13,907 bases of DNA from CAYTZH01 sp964442285 (lineage in GTDB: Bacteria; Myxococcota_A; UBA9160; JAFDET01). Both the position numbers and the translations under genes were made by a program. The stretch is from the NCBI GenBank assembly GCA_964442285.1, contig CAYTZH010000075.1, forward strand, positions 1 to 13,907, read 5' to 3'. The notes beneath the pieces are model-generated. The model was not told the origin of the DNA, did not search any database, and was given only the letters and a program-made list of their open reading frames with translations. Positions 1 to 6,744 of this stretch are shown piece by piece; position 1 is the stretch's first letter, and each line of letters opens with the position of its first letter.

Positions 1-538
1 CGAGGCGGCGGGCCCGGCGACCGCCGAAGGCTCGGCCGAGGCGGCGGGCCCGGCGACCGCCGAAGGCTCGGCCGAGGCGGCGGGCCCGGCGACCGCCGAA
101 GGCTCGGCCGAGGCGGCGGGCCCGGCGCCGGCGCCCGGGGCGGACGCACCGCTCGACCAGGTCTTCGACCAGCTGCGCCGCTTCGCCCAGGAGGAGAACC
201 GGGGCCTCTTCGCGGCCCTCGAAGGCGGCCGGCTGCTGGCGCGGACCGAGCAGCGGCTGCGGCTCGAGGTGCCCCAGGGCTTCGCCGCCCGCCGCCTCGA
301 GTCCCGCCGCCAGGAGCTCGAGCGGGTCTGCGCCCGCTTCTTCGGCCAGCGGCTGGCGGTGGAGGTCACGTCGGCGGAAGGTGAGGCCGGCGGCGGGCCG
401 GCGCGCCCGGCCCCCGACAGCGACCTGGCCCGGCGCCGGCGACAGCAGGCCCTCGACCACCCGGCGGTCAACGCCGCCCTCGAGATCCTGGGCGGCGAGA
501 TCGTGGAGATCCGCCCCCTCGGAGGTCCCCACCCGTGA
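1..538 (+). CDS. dnaX: DNA polymerase III subunit gamma/tau, C-terminal part (5' end outside window)
   Basis: The open frame enters from the left edge (codons in phase with base 2) and stops at TGA 536-538. Only the C-terminal part is present; the AAA+ ATPase domains would lie upstream. It begins with a Glu/Ala/Pro/Gly-rich linker made of a 12-residue tandem repeat. A short globular domain follows (LDQVFDQLRRFAQ... to ...FFGQRLAVEV) and the frame ends in a conserved-looking tail, HPAVNAALEILGGEIVEIRP. That tail resembles the end of DnaX proteins in delta-type proteobacteria. DnaX holds the clamp loader together and, as tau, links it to the polymerase and helicase. The assignment rests on the tail and on the classic dnaX-ybaB-recR order, since the ATPase part is not visible. 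The stop overlaps the next start as GTGA. I see no A-rich slippery heptamer of the E. coli dnaX frameshift type in this part. Confidence 0.85.
   Translation, partial: EAAGPATAEGSAEAAGPATAEGSAEAAGPATAEGSAEAAGPAPAPGADAPLDQVFDQLRRFAQEENRGLFAALEGGRLLARTEQRLRLEVPQGFAARRLESRRQELERVCARFFGQRLAVEVTSAEGEAGGGPARPAPDSDLARRRRQQALDHPAVNAALEILGGEIVEIRPLGGPHP
2..127 (+). repeat. 36-bp in-frame tandem repeat in the dnaX linker (3.5 copies, open to the left)
   Basis: Three copies at 2-37, 38-73 and 74-109 are identical base for base. A half copy follows at 110-127, after which the sequence diverges. Each unit is exactly 12 codons and encodes EAAGPATAEGSA. Base 1 also fits the last base of a preceding unit, so the array may run further left. 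Zero third-position divergence points to recent duplication or active slippage and recombination. The array lengthens a flexible linker between the ATPase part and the C-terminal domain of DnaX. Confidence 0.95.
521..525 (+). promoter_or_regulatory. Shine-Dalgarno for ybaB
   Basis: GGAGG lies inside the last codons of dnaX, nine bases before the GTG at 535. This supports the GTG as the ybaB start and suggests translational coupling to dnaX. Confidence 0.7.
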
Positions 539-858
539 GCGCGCCCGACCTGCAGCAGCTCCTCGCCCAGGCCCAGCAGATGCAGCAGCGGATGGCGCGC
601 GTGCAGCAGGAGCTGGCGAGCCGGCGCGTCGAGGGCACGGCCGGCGGCGGCATGGTCACCGCCGTGGCCACGGGCCAGCTCCGCATCGCCGAGGTGCGGA
701 TCGAGCCGGCGGTCTTCGAGGACGGCGACCGCGGCATGCTCCAGGACCTGGTGACCGCGGCGGTGAACGCCGCGCTCCAGGCGGCCCAGCAGATGGTGCA
801 GCAGGAGCTGCAGCGTGTGGCGGGCGCCCCGCCCGTCGCGCCGACGCCGGACCGCTAG
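535..858 (+). CDS. ybaB: YbaB/EbfC family nucleoid-associated protein
   Basis: A 107-residue protein, the usual length for this family of small dimeric DNA-binding proteins. YbaB/EbfC binds DNA as a tweezer-like dimer and is nearly always encoded between dnaX and recR. The N-terminus is a Gln-rich helix (LQQLLAQAQQMQQRMARVQQEL, about residues 6-27). The central beta region carries the typical GGGMVTAVATGQ segment (about residues 38-49), and a C-terminal helix covers AAVNAALQAAQQMVQQEL. The GTG start at 535 overlaps the dnaX stop by four bases (GTGA) and is preceded by GGAGG. The stop at 856-858 is four bases before the recR start. The Ala/Pro-rich tail after residue 95 is not conserved in the family as I know it. 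Confidence 0.93.
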   Translation: MSAPDLQQLLAQAQQMQQRMARVQQELASRRVEGTAGGGMVTAVATGQLRIAEVRIEPAVFEDGDRGMLQDLVTAAVNAALQAAQQMVQQELQRVAGAPPVAPTPDR

Positions 859-862
859 CGAC

Positions 863-1462
863 TTGCGCACCGCCCCCGCGATCGAACGGCTGGTCGCCCA
901 GCTCCGGCGGCTTCCCGGCATCGGCGAGAAGTCGGCCACGCGCCTGGCCTTCCACCTGCTGGCGTCGAGCGAGGCCCAGGTCCACGAGCTGGCCGAGGCC
1001 ATCGCCCGGGTGAAGAAGGACGTGGTGCTGTGCGAGGCGTGCTTCGACCTCACGGAGCAGTCCCCCTGCCCGATCTGCCGCGCTCCCGACCGCGACGCCT
1101 CCGTGCTGTGCGTGGTGGAGGAGCCGGCCGACCTCGCCTCCGTGGAGCGGAGCGGCGGCTACCGCGGCCGCTACCACGTGCTGGGCGGCACCCTCGCCCC
1201 CATGGACGGCATCGGCCCGGAAGACCTGCGCCTGGCCGAGCTCGAGACCCGGGTGCGCCGGGGCGACGTCCAGGAGGTCATCCTCGCCACCAATCCCAAC
1301 GCCGAGGGCGACGCCACCGCACACCTGGTGGCCGAGCGCCTGCGCCCCACCGGGGTCCGGATCACCCGGATCGCCTACGGCATGCCCCTGGGCGGCGACC
1401 TCGAATACGCCGACCACGTGACCGTGGGCCGCTCCCTCCAGAATCGGCGGGAGCTGGACTAA
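863..1462 (+). CDS. recR: Recombination mediator protein RecR
   Basis: RecR works with RecO (and RecF) to load RecA on single-stranded gaps. Starting at TTG 863 gives 199 residues, the normal RecR length, beginning MRTAPAIERLVAQLRRLPGIG as family members do. Visible parts are the helix-hairpin-helix (LPGIGEKSATRLAFHLL, 17-33), a four-Cys zinc site (C57, C60, C69, C72), and a Toprim domain from about residue 81 (VLCVVEEPAD, with ATNPNAEGDATA later). The C-terminal stretch GMPLGGDLEYADHVTVGRSLQNRREL is typical. A GTG in frame at 815 would add 16 Arg-rich residues and overlap ybaB by 44 bases, so TTG is preferred. I see no clear Shine-Dalgarno before it. Translation probably depends on ybaB, whose stop is four bases upstream. 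Confidence 0.95.
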   Translation: MRTAPAIERLVAQLRRLPGIGEKSATRLAFHLLASSEAQVHELAEAIARVKKDVVLCEACFDLTEQSPCPICRAPDRDASVLCVVEEPADLASVERSGGYRGRYHVLGGTLAPMDGIGPEDLRLAELETRVRRGDVQEVILATNPNAEGDATAHLVAERLRPTGVRITRIAYGMPLGGDLEYADHVTVGRSLQNRRELD

Positions 1463-1504
1463 AGCCCCTTTCGGGCCAGGCCGATGGAGGTCGGGGACTC
1501 AAGC

Positions 1505-1534
1505 TTGCCCCCGCACCCGGCCAAGGGGTAGAGT
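1505..1534 (+). promoter_or_regulatory. Candidate sigma70-type promoter for mglBA
   Basis: TTGCCC at 1505-1510, an 18-base spacer, then TAGAGT at 1529-1534, in the 121-base gap between recR and mglB. Transcription would start near 1541 and give a leader of roughly 43 bases. The hexamer fits the TAGANT pattern seen before five other genes here. Prediction by eye only. Confidence 0.5.
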
Positions 1535-1569
1535 GGCGACGCCGAATCGCTTCTATCCTGGGGGGTTAT

Positions 1570-1574
1570 AGAGG
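1570..1574 (+). promoter_or_regulatory. Shine-Dalgarno deciding the mglB start
   Basis: AGAGG lies nine bases before ATG 1584 but only three bases before the alternative in-frame GTG at 1578. The ATG is therefore preferred. Confidence 0.6.
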
Positions 1575-1583
1575 CTCGTGCCG

Positions 1584-2090
1584 ATGTTCGATACGCAGCT
1601 CGTGATGTACGACGAGGATCACAAGCGGATCCTCGTGGTCATCCAGAAGCTGGTTCGCGACGCGAATGCCAAGGGCATCTTCCTCGTCGACAAGAACGGC
1701 CAGCTCATCGCCGAGGCGGGGGAGATGGGCGGCATCGACACCACCAGCCTCGCCTCGCTCACGGCCGGCAACATCGCCGCCACCGGCGGCCTGGCCAAGA
1801 TCATCGGCGAGGACGAGTTCCCGACCCACTTCCACCAGGGTCAGCGCGACAACCTCCACATGTCGATGGTGGCCAAGCGCATGATCCTGGTCGTGATCTT
1901 CGACGACCGCAGCTCCCTGGGCCTGGTCCGCCTCCGGGTGAAGAAGGCCACCGGCGAGCTGGCGCGCATCATCGAGGAGATCCAGAAGAAGTCCGACCAG
2001 GCCCACAGCGCGGGCGGCGGCGGTGGCGGCGAGGCGGGGAGCCCCTTCGCGGAGATCACCGACGACGACATCGACAACCTGTTCGAGTAG
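1584..2090 (+). CDS. mglB: MglB, roadblock/LC7-domain partner of MglA
   Basis: A 168-residue protein. The roadblock/LC7 domain covers about residues 5-132, with the highly conserved DANAKGIFLVDKNGQLIAEAG and IDTTSLASLTAGNIAATGGLAKIIGE blocks. MglB dimers bind the Ras-like GTPase MglA, stimulate its GTP hydrolysis and help set the lagging pole in Myxococcus. A Gly-rich linker (GGGGGG, 144-149) leads to the C-terminal motif SPFAEITDDDIDNLFE (153-168). In myxobacterial MglB this end forms a helix that contacts MglA. The presence of the intact tail suggests a working regulator, not a generic roadblock protein. The start is ATG 1584 because of the AGAGG upstream; GTG 1578 would add two residues. 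The stop is three bases before mglA, so the two are co-transcribed. Confidence 0.95.
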   Translation: MFDTQLVMYDEDHKRILVVIQKLVRDANAKGIFLVDKNGQLIAEAGEMGGIDTTSLASLTAGNIAATGGLAKIIGEDEFPTHFHQGQRDNLHMSMVAKRMILVVIFDDRSSLGLVRLRVKKATGELARIIEEIQKKSDQAHSAGGGGGGEAGSPFAEITDDDIDNLFE

Positions 2091-2093
2091 CCC

Positions 2094-2684
2094 ATGTCGT
2101 TCATCAACTACTCCTCCCGCGAGATCAACTGCAAGATCGTCTACTACGGGCCCGGCCTGTGCGGCAAGACGACGAACCTCCAGTTCATCTACAGCAAGAC
2201 CAGCCCCGACGCGAAGGGCAAGATGATCTCCCTGGCCACGGAGACGGAGCGGACGCTCTTCTTCGACTTCCTGCCGCTGGCCCTGGGCAAGATCCGCGGC
2301 TTCCGCACCCGCTTCCACCTCTACACGGTGCCGGGGCAGGTCTTCTACGACGCCAGCCGCAAGCTCATCCTGAAGGGCGTGGACGGCGTGGTCTTCGTGG
2401 CCGACAGCCAGATCGAGCGCATGGAGGCCAACCTGGAGAGCCTCGACAACCTGAAGATCAACCTGAAGGAGCAGGGCTACGACCTGGAGAAGGTCCCCTA
2501 CGTCGTGCAGTACAACAAGCGCGACCTGCCCAACGCGGCTCCCCTGGAAGAGATGAAGCGGCTGCTCAACCCCGGCGGCGTGCCCGACTTCGAGGCCTGC
2601 GCCACCGTGGGCAAGGGTGTGTTCGAGACCCTGAAGGCCACCGCCAAGGGCGTGCTCACCGACCTCAAGCAGATGGGCAAGTAG
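2094..2684 (+). CDS. mglA: MglA, Ras-like polarity GTPase
   Basis: A 196-residue small GTPase, nearly the length of Myxococcus MglA (195). It starts MSFINYSSREINCKIVYYG, as MglA proteins do. Visible motifs are the P-loop GPGLCGKT (19-26), R53 in the ATETERTLFFDF segment (the intrinsic arginine of MglA), and the switch II motif TVPGQ, with T78 replacing the usual Ras Asp and Q82 as catalytic glutamine. The base-specificity motif NKRD is at 141-144. MglA-GTP marks the leading pole and directs gliding machinery and type IV pili in Myxococcus. Homologues in non-gliding delta-type bacteria probably control cell polarity more generally. It follows mglB by three bases with no strong Shine-Dalgarno, which fits coupled translation. 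All key residues are intact. Confidence 0.97.
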   Translation: MSFINYSSREINCKIVYYGPGLCGKTTNLQFIYSKTSPDAKGKMISLATETERTLFFDFLPLALGKIRGFRTRFHLYTVPGQVFYDASRKLILKGVDGVVFVADSQIERMEANLESLDNLKINLKEQGYDLEKVPYVVQYNKRDLPNAAPLEEMKRLLNPGGVPDFEACATVGKGVFETLKATAKGVLTDLKQMGK

Positions 2685-2709
2685 CCGCCCCGAGCTCCCC
2701 ACAGTCCCG

Positions 2710-2715
2710 TAGAAT
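2710..2715 (+). promoter_or_regulatory. TAGAAT -10-like element, 6 nt before the hydrolase ATG
   Basis: TAGAAT ends exactly six bases before ATG 2722. This is the normal distance from a -10 hexamer to +1, so the first transcribed base would be the A of the start codon. No Shine-Dalgarno is visible between the element and the ATG. No recognisable -35 is present 16-18 bases upstream, where the sequence is C-rich. Confidence 0.5.
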
Positions 2716-2721
2716 GTCCCC

Positions 2722-3528
2722 ATGCCGACCGCGCGGGTAGGGTCGCTCGAGCTCTACTACGAGAGCCACGGCGAGGGCGAGCCGCCCCTCGTCCTGGTGA
2801 TGGGCCTGGGCGGCTCGTGCCGGGGCTGGCTGCCGCTCCAGGTCCCCGAGCTCTCCAGGGACCGGCGGGTGCTGATCTACGACCACCGCGGCGTCGGCGA
2901 GAGCACCGACCCGGGCGAGCCCTTCCGCGTCGCCGACCTCGCCGAAGACCTGGTGGGCCTGCTGGATGCCCTGGGCCTGGACCGGGTGGACCTGCTCGGG
3001 CTCTTCCTCGGCGGCATGGTCGCCCAGGAGCTGGTCCTGACCCGGCTGGCGCGGGTGCGCCGGCTGGTGCTGGTGGGCACCTTCGCCCGGGCCGACGCCA
3101 AGCGCCGGCTGCTGCTCGAGCAGTGGCGGGCCGTGGCCCTTCACGGGCTGCCGCCGGACGTCTGGATGGCCGAACGGCTGCTGTGGGGGCTCCAGGACGA
3201 GACCCTGGAGCAGACCGACCTGATCGACGCCATGATGGCGTTCTTCCGGCGCGAGGGGGCGCCGCTGGGCGCCGAGGTGTTCGCCCGCCAGTGCGAGGCC
3301 GCCCTGGCCCACGACACCGCGGACCGGCTGCGGGCGATCGCCCATCCGACCCTCGTGGCCTGCGGCCGCCAGGACCAGCTCACCCCACCCCGCCTGCACC
3401 GCGAGCTCGCCGACGAGATCCCCGACGCCCGGCTCGTCACCTTCTCCTACGGCGGTCACCTGGTGGCGGCCGAGTCGGCCCAGCGCTTCAACGCCGTGGT
3501 GGACGCGTTCCTGCGCGAGGCCGACTGA
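2722..3528 (+). CDS. Alpha/beta-hydrolase fold protein with Phe at the nucleophile position
   Basis: 268 residues with the full alpha/beta-hydrolase core. The oxyanion-hole segment VMGLGGS lies at 26-32 and the conserved DHRGVGEST at 54-62. The nucleophile elbow reads LLGLFLGGMVAQEL (91-104). Family members usually have G-x-S-x-G-G here, but residue 95 is Phe (TTC, 3004-3006). The acid (D218 in CGRQDQLTP) and histidine (H246 in YGGH) positions are kept. The family includes esterases, lactonases and C-C hydrolases, and no substrate can be named. With Ser lost it may be catalytically dead, be a binding protein, or contain a sequence error (TCC to TTC is one base). Its 3' end overlaps the oppositely oriented next gene by 41 bases. 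Confidence 0.85.
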   Translation: MPTARVGSLELYYESHGEGEPPLVLVMGLGGSCRGWLPLQVPELSRDRRVLIYDHRGVGESTDPGEPFRVADLAEDLVGLLDALGLDRVDLLGLFLGGMVAQELVLTRLARVRRLVLVGTFARADAKRRLLLEQWRAVALHGLPPDVWMAERLLWGLQDETLEQTDLIDAMMAFFRREGAPLGAEVFARQCEAALAHDTADRLRAIAHPTLVACGRQDQLTPPRLHRELADEIPDARLVTFSYGGHLVAAESAQRFNAVVDAFLREAD

Positions 3529-4219
3529 GGCTGCGCAGCCGAAGTCGCGCGAGCGCGGGCGCCAGCACCGGCTCGGCGGCGATGGCGCGCCGCAGTCCGG
3601 CCCCGGAGAGCGCCGCCGGCCCCCCCACGAGCACCCGGTTGTCGTAGTCGCGCACGTCGATGCGGACGGCGCCCGGAAAGCGCGCGTTCACGCTCCGCGC
3701 CACGCGCGGGGCCTCGTCGAGGGCGTTGCTCACCAGCAGGCCACCGGGCCGCACCAGCGCGGCCGCGCGTCCCAGGCCCGGCTCGGGCAGCCAGCGCGGC
3801 TTGTGCACGCGCCGGCCGCGCCCCACGAAGACGTCGTCCACCACCAGGTCGAAGCGGGCGCGACAGCGTTCGAGGTAGGCCCGTGCGTCGTCGATCCGGA
3901 CCTCGAGGCCCAGGGCGTCCAGGTCGAAGGCCGCCCGCGCGGCCTTCACCACCTCCGCGTCGAGCTCCACGCCCACGATTCGCGCCCGGGGCGCGATGGC
4001 CCGCACCACGCGCGCCGCGCTGCCCCCGCCGAGGCCGAGAATCAGCACGCGGCGGCGCTCCGGCGGCGGCAGCCAGGCGAGCGGCGCGGCCAGCGCGTCC
4101 CAGACCGAGCCCGTGAGGACCCGACCCGGCCGGTACCAGGACGCGAAGGTGCCGTCGATGCGCAGGGCGCGGCCGCCGGCCAGGCGACGGATCTCGATGC
4201 GCGAACGCGGGGCGGCCAC
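3488..4219 (-). CDS. Spermidine-synthase-like / SAM-binding Rossmann protein
   Basis: 243 residues from GTG 4219. The central region has the nucleotide-binding glycine-rich motif VLILGLGGGSAA (58-69) followed by VGVELD (83-87), whose acidic residue binds the ribose of SAM or decarboxylated SAM. DDARAYL (110-116) and FDLVVDDVFVG (123-133) match the spermidine synthase/fused MFS-spermidine synthase family. True SpeE proteins have GGGDG; here the Asp is replaced (GGGSA), so polyamine synthesis is uncertain and a methyltransferase-like role is equally possible. The last 40 residues are Arg/Ala-rich and look unconserved. The gene is divergent from priA across 61 bases and convergent with the hydrolase gene, overlapping it by 41 bases. 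A TAGACT element lies eight bases before the GTG. Confidence 0.78.
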   Translation of the reverse strand: MAAPRSRIEIRRLAGGRALRIDGTFASWYRPGRVLTGSVWDALAAPLAWLPPPERRRVLILGLGGGSAARVVRAIAPRARIVGVELDAEVVKAARAAFDLDALGLEVRIDDARAYLERCRARFDLVVDDVFVGRGRRVHKPRWLPEPGLGRAAALVRPGGLLVSNALDEAPRVARSVNARFPGAVRIDVRDYDNRVLVGGPAALSGAGLRRAIAAEPVLAPALARLRLRSLSRPRAGTRPPRR

Positions 4220-4227
4220 CGCCGCGA

Positions 4228-4233
4228 AGTCTA
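4228..4233 (-). promoter_or_regulatory. TAGACT -10-like element before the spermidine-synthase-like gene
   Basis: On the minus strand TAGACT runs 4233 to 4228 and ends eight bases before the GTG at 4219. No Shine-Dalgarno lies between them; the nearest purine run is upstream of the hexamer. It faces away from the TAGACT of priA at 4269, so the two form an inverted pair in the divergent gap. Confidence 0.45.
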
Positions 4234-4268
4234 CCCCTCGCCGAAGGCGAGCGGAGGGCGGGCCCCGC

Positions 4269-4274
4269 TAGACT
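4269..4274 (+). promoter_or_regulatory. TAGACT -10-like element, 6 nt before the priA ATG
   Basis: TAGACT ends six bases before ATG 4281, which puts the predicted +1 on the A of the start codon. There is no Shine-Dalgarno sequence and no clear -35 at the expected distance. A leaderless priA transcript is implied. Confidence 0.5.
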
Positions 4275-4280
4275 CGTTCC

Positions 4281-6731
4281 ATGGAGGGCCGTGGGGGGCA
4301 GGGCGCGGGCGAGATCGTGGCGGTGGCCCTGCCCGTCCCCGTCGACTCCCTGTTCGACTACCGCCTCCCCGCCGGCGCATCCCCGGCGGCACCCGGCTGC
4401 CGGGTGCGGGTGCCCTTCGGCCGCCAGTGCCGGGTCGGCGTCGTGGCCGAGCGCCGCACCCGCGCCGAGCGCGCCGACCTGCGCCGGGTCGAGGCGGTGC
4501 TCGATCCCGCGCCCGTCCTCTCGCCCGACCTGATGGCGGTGGTGCGGGCCGAGGCCCGGGCGGTGCTGTGCCCGGTCGGCCTGGCCCTCGCCGCCGCGCT
4601 GCCGGCGGGCTCCACGCCCAAGGCGCCGCTGCGCTACGCGCTCACGCCGCGAGGCCGCGCTGCCCTGGCGGGCGGTGTGCTGCGCGCGCCCGCCCGCCGC
4701 CTGTGCGAGCGCCTCGCGGAGGGCGCCGCGGGCCCCGCGGCCCTGCGTCGCCGCCATCCCGCCGCCCCGCGCCTGGTCCGGGAGCTGCTCCGCGACGGCG
4801 TGATCGCCCGCGCCGACGCGTCCGCACCCGGCGGACCCGCCGCGCCCAGCGAGCGGATCGCCCGGCTGGCTGCCGGCGTCGACGCCGAGGCCGCCTGCGC
4901 GGGGCCGCTCGCCCGGGCGCCGGCCCAGGCGGCGCTGCTGCGCGCGCTCGTGGAGAGCGGCCCGCGCCCCACGGTCGCGCTGGGGCGCGAGGACCCGCGG
5001 AATCCCGCCCGGCTGCGGGCGCTCGTGGCCCGCGGCCTGGTCGAGATCGCGAGCCGACCCCGCCGGCTCGACGTCCTGGGCGCCCCGCTGGAGACACCCG
5101 GTCGTGTCGACCTCACCGACGACCAGCGGCGCGTGCTCGCGCCCGTGCTCGACGCGGTGCGCGCCCCGCGCGCCGAGCGCTTCCTGCTCCACGGCGTGAC
5201 CGGAAGCGGCAAGACCGAGGTGTACCTCCAGGCGGTGGCCGAGGCCCTGGCCCGCGGCCGGCAGGCCCTGGTGCTGGTTCCGGAGATCACGCTCACTCAC
5301 CAGATCGTGGCCCGGCTGCGGGCCCGCTTCGGCGACGACCTGGCCGTCCTCCACAGCGGGCTCTCGCCGGCGGAGCGCTGGGACCAGTGGCGCCGCCTGC
5401 AGCGGGGCGAGGCGCCCATCGCGGTGGGCGCGCGCTCGGCGCTGTTCGCCCCACTCGAGCGCCTGGGGCTCATCGTGATCGACGAGGAGCACGACGCCGC
5501 CTACAAGAACGAGGAGGGCTTCCGCTACCACGCCCGCGACCTGGCCGCGCGGCGCGCCGCCGCCGCCGGCTGCCCGGTGCTGATGGGCTCGGCCACGCCG
5601 GCCGTCGAGACCCGCTTCGCGACCGACGCCGGCGAGATCCGGCGGCTCGTCCTGCCCCACCGCATCGGCGGCCGGCCGCTGCCCGCGGTCGAGCTCGTGG
5701 ACCTCGAGCGCGAGCGCGCCGCCACGCCCCGGGGCCGCAAGCTCATCCTCACCCAGCCCCTGCGCCGCGCCCTGCGCGAGACCCTCGACGAGGGCGGGCA
5801 GGCCCTCCTGCTCCTGAATCGGCGGGGCTTCTCCACGCGGATCTTCTGCTTCGACTGCGGCCACGCCGAACGCTGCAAGCACTGCGACATCTCGCTGGTG
5901 TTCCACGCGGCGAGCGGCGATCTGCGCTGCCACTACTGCGACTACAAGCGGGCGCCGCCCGAGGTCTGCTCGGGCTGCGGCGCCCCGGACACGGCGCTGC
6001 TCGGCGTCGGCACCGAACGGGTGGAGGAGGAGCTGCGCATCCGTTTCCCCGAGGCGCGCGTCGCCCGCCTCGACCGCGACGTCGCCGCGCGCAAGCACGG
6101 CACCGAGCAGGTGCTCCGCGCCCTGCGCGACGGTGAGGTCGACGTCGTGGTGGGCACCCAGATGGTGGCCAAGGGGCACGACTTCCCGGGCGTGCGCCTG
6201 GTGGGCGTGGTCCTGGCGGACCTGGGCCTCCACCTCCCGGACTTCCGCGCCGCCGAGCGCACCTTCCAGCTGCTCACCCAGGTGGCGGGGCGCGCGGGTC
6301 GCGGCGGCTCCCCGGGACGCGTGGTGGTGCAGACCTTCCTGCCCGCCCACTACGCGATCCGCCCCGTGCGCAGCCACGACTACGAGACCTTCTACCGCGA
6401 GGAGCTCGCCCAGCGCCAGCCGCTCGGCTACCCGCCCTTCGGCCGGCTGGCCCACGCGCTGGTCTCCGGCACCGACGAGGCGGCCACGCGCGAGGCCGCC
6501 GAGCGCATCGCCACCGCGGTGCGCGCCGGGGCCGCGCCGGGTGTCGAGGTGCTCGGTCCGGCGCCGGCGCCGCTCGCGCGCCTGCGCGACCGCTTCCGCT
6601 TCCAGATCCTCGCCAAGGGGCGCGACCCCGAACGCGTGCGCGAGGTGGCCCGCGCCCTGCTCGATGCGGGCGCGCGTCCGGGCGGGGATCTGCGCGTGTC
6701 GGTGGATGCCAACCCCATGAACATGCTCTAG
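4281..6731 (+). CDS. priA: Primosomal protein N' (replication restart helicase PriA)
   Basis: 816 residues, somewhat longer than E. coli PriA (732). PriA recognises stalled forks and D-loops and reloads the replicative helicase. The N-terminal 3' DNA-binding domain starts VAVALPVPVDSLFDYRLP (about 14-31). The helicase core has Walker A GVTGSGKT (305-312), the DEEH box (401-404), and later GTQMVAKGHDFPG (from about 625) and QVAGRAGR (667-674). Eight cysteines at 523, 526, 532, 535, 550, 553, 563 and 566 form the two zinc sites typical of PriA. All key residues are present. Residues about 100-270 are Ala/Arg-rich and account for the extra length. The ATG at 4281 fits the family N-terminus. def follows after 13 bases. 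Confidence 0.97.
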   Translation: MEGRGGQGAGEIVAVALPVPVDSLFDYRLPAGASPAAPGCRVRVPFGRQCRVGVVAERRTRAERADLRRVEAVLDPAPVLSPDLMAVVRAEARAVLCPVGLALAAALPAGSTPKAPLRYALTPRGRAALAGGVLRAPARRLCERLAEGAAGPAALRRRHPAAPRLVRELLRDGVIARADASAPGGPAAPSERIARLAAGVDAEAACAGPLARAPAQAALLRALVESGPRPTVALGREDPRNPARLRALVARGLVEIASRPRRLDVLGAPLETPGRVDLTDDQRRVLAPVLDAVRAPRAERFLLHGVTGSGKTEVYLQAVAEALARGRQALVLVPEITLTHQIVARLRARFGDDLAVLHSGLSPAERWDQWRRLQRGEAPIAVGARSALFAPLERLGLIVIDEEHDAAYKNEEGFRYHARDLAARRAAAAGCPVLMGSATPAVETRFATDAGEIRRLVLPHRIGGRPLPAVELVDLERERAATPRGRKLILTQPLRRALRETLDEGGQALLLLNRRGFSTRIFCFDCGHAERCKHCDISLVFHAASGDLRCHYCDYKRAPPEVCSGCGAPDTALLGVGTERVEEELRIRFPEARVARLDRDVAARKHGTEQVLRALRDGEVDVVVGTQMVAKGHDFPGVRLVGVVLADLGLHLPDFRAAERTFQLLTQVAGRAGRGGSPGRVVVQTFLPAHYAIRPVRSHDYETFYREELAQRQPLGYPPFGRLAHALVSGTDEAATREAAERIATAVRAGAAPGVEVLGPAPAPLARLRDRFRFQILAKGRDPERVREVARALLDAGARPGGDLRVSVDANPMNML

Positions 6732-6734
6732 ATT
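6729..6734 (+). promoter_or_regulatory. TAGATT -10-like element before def, overlapping the priA stop
   Basis: TAGATT includes the TAG stop of priA and ends ten bases before ATG 6745. It fits the TAGANT pattern, and there is no Shine-Dalgarno before def. Because its first three bases are forced by the stop codon, this is the least certain of the six elements. Confidence 0.35.
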
Positions 6735-6744
6735 CGGCGTCGTC

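Noticed and set aside
2..127. The 36-bp repeats considered as a CRISPR array or iteron origin.
   Set aside because: The units abut without spacers, stay in frame with dnaX and have codon-multiple length, so this is a coding tandem repeat.
815..862. An earlier GTG start for recR that overlaps ybaB.
   Set aside because: It would add 16 Arg-rich residues not found in RecR proteins. TTG 863 gives the normal length and N-terminus.
1464..1476. Possible terminator hairpin after recR (GCCC, loop CTTTC, GGGC).
   Set aside because: The stem has only four pairs and no T tract follows. It is too weak to call a terminator.
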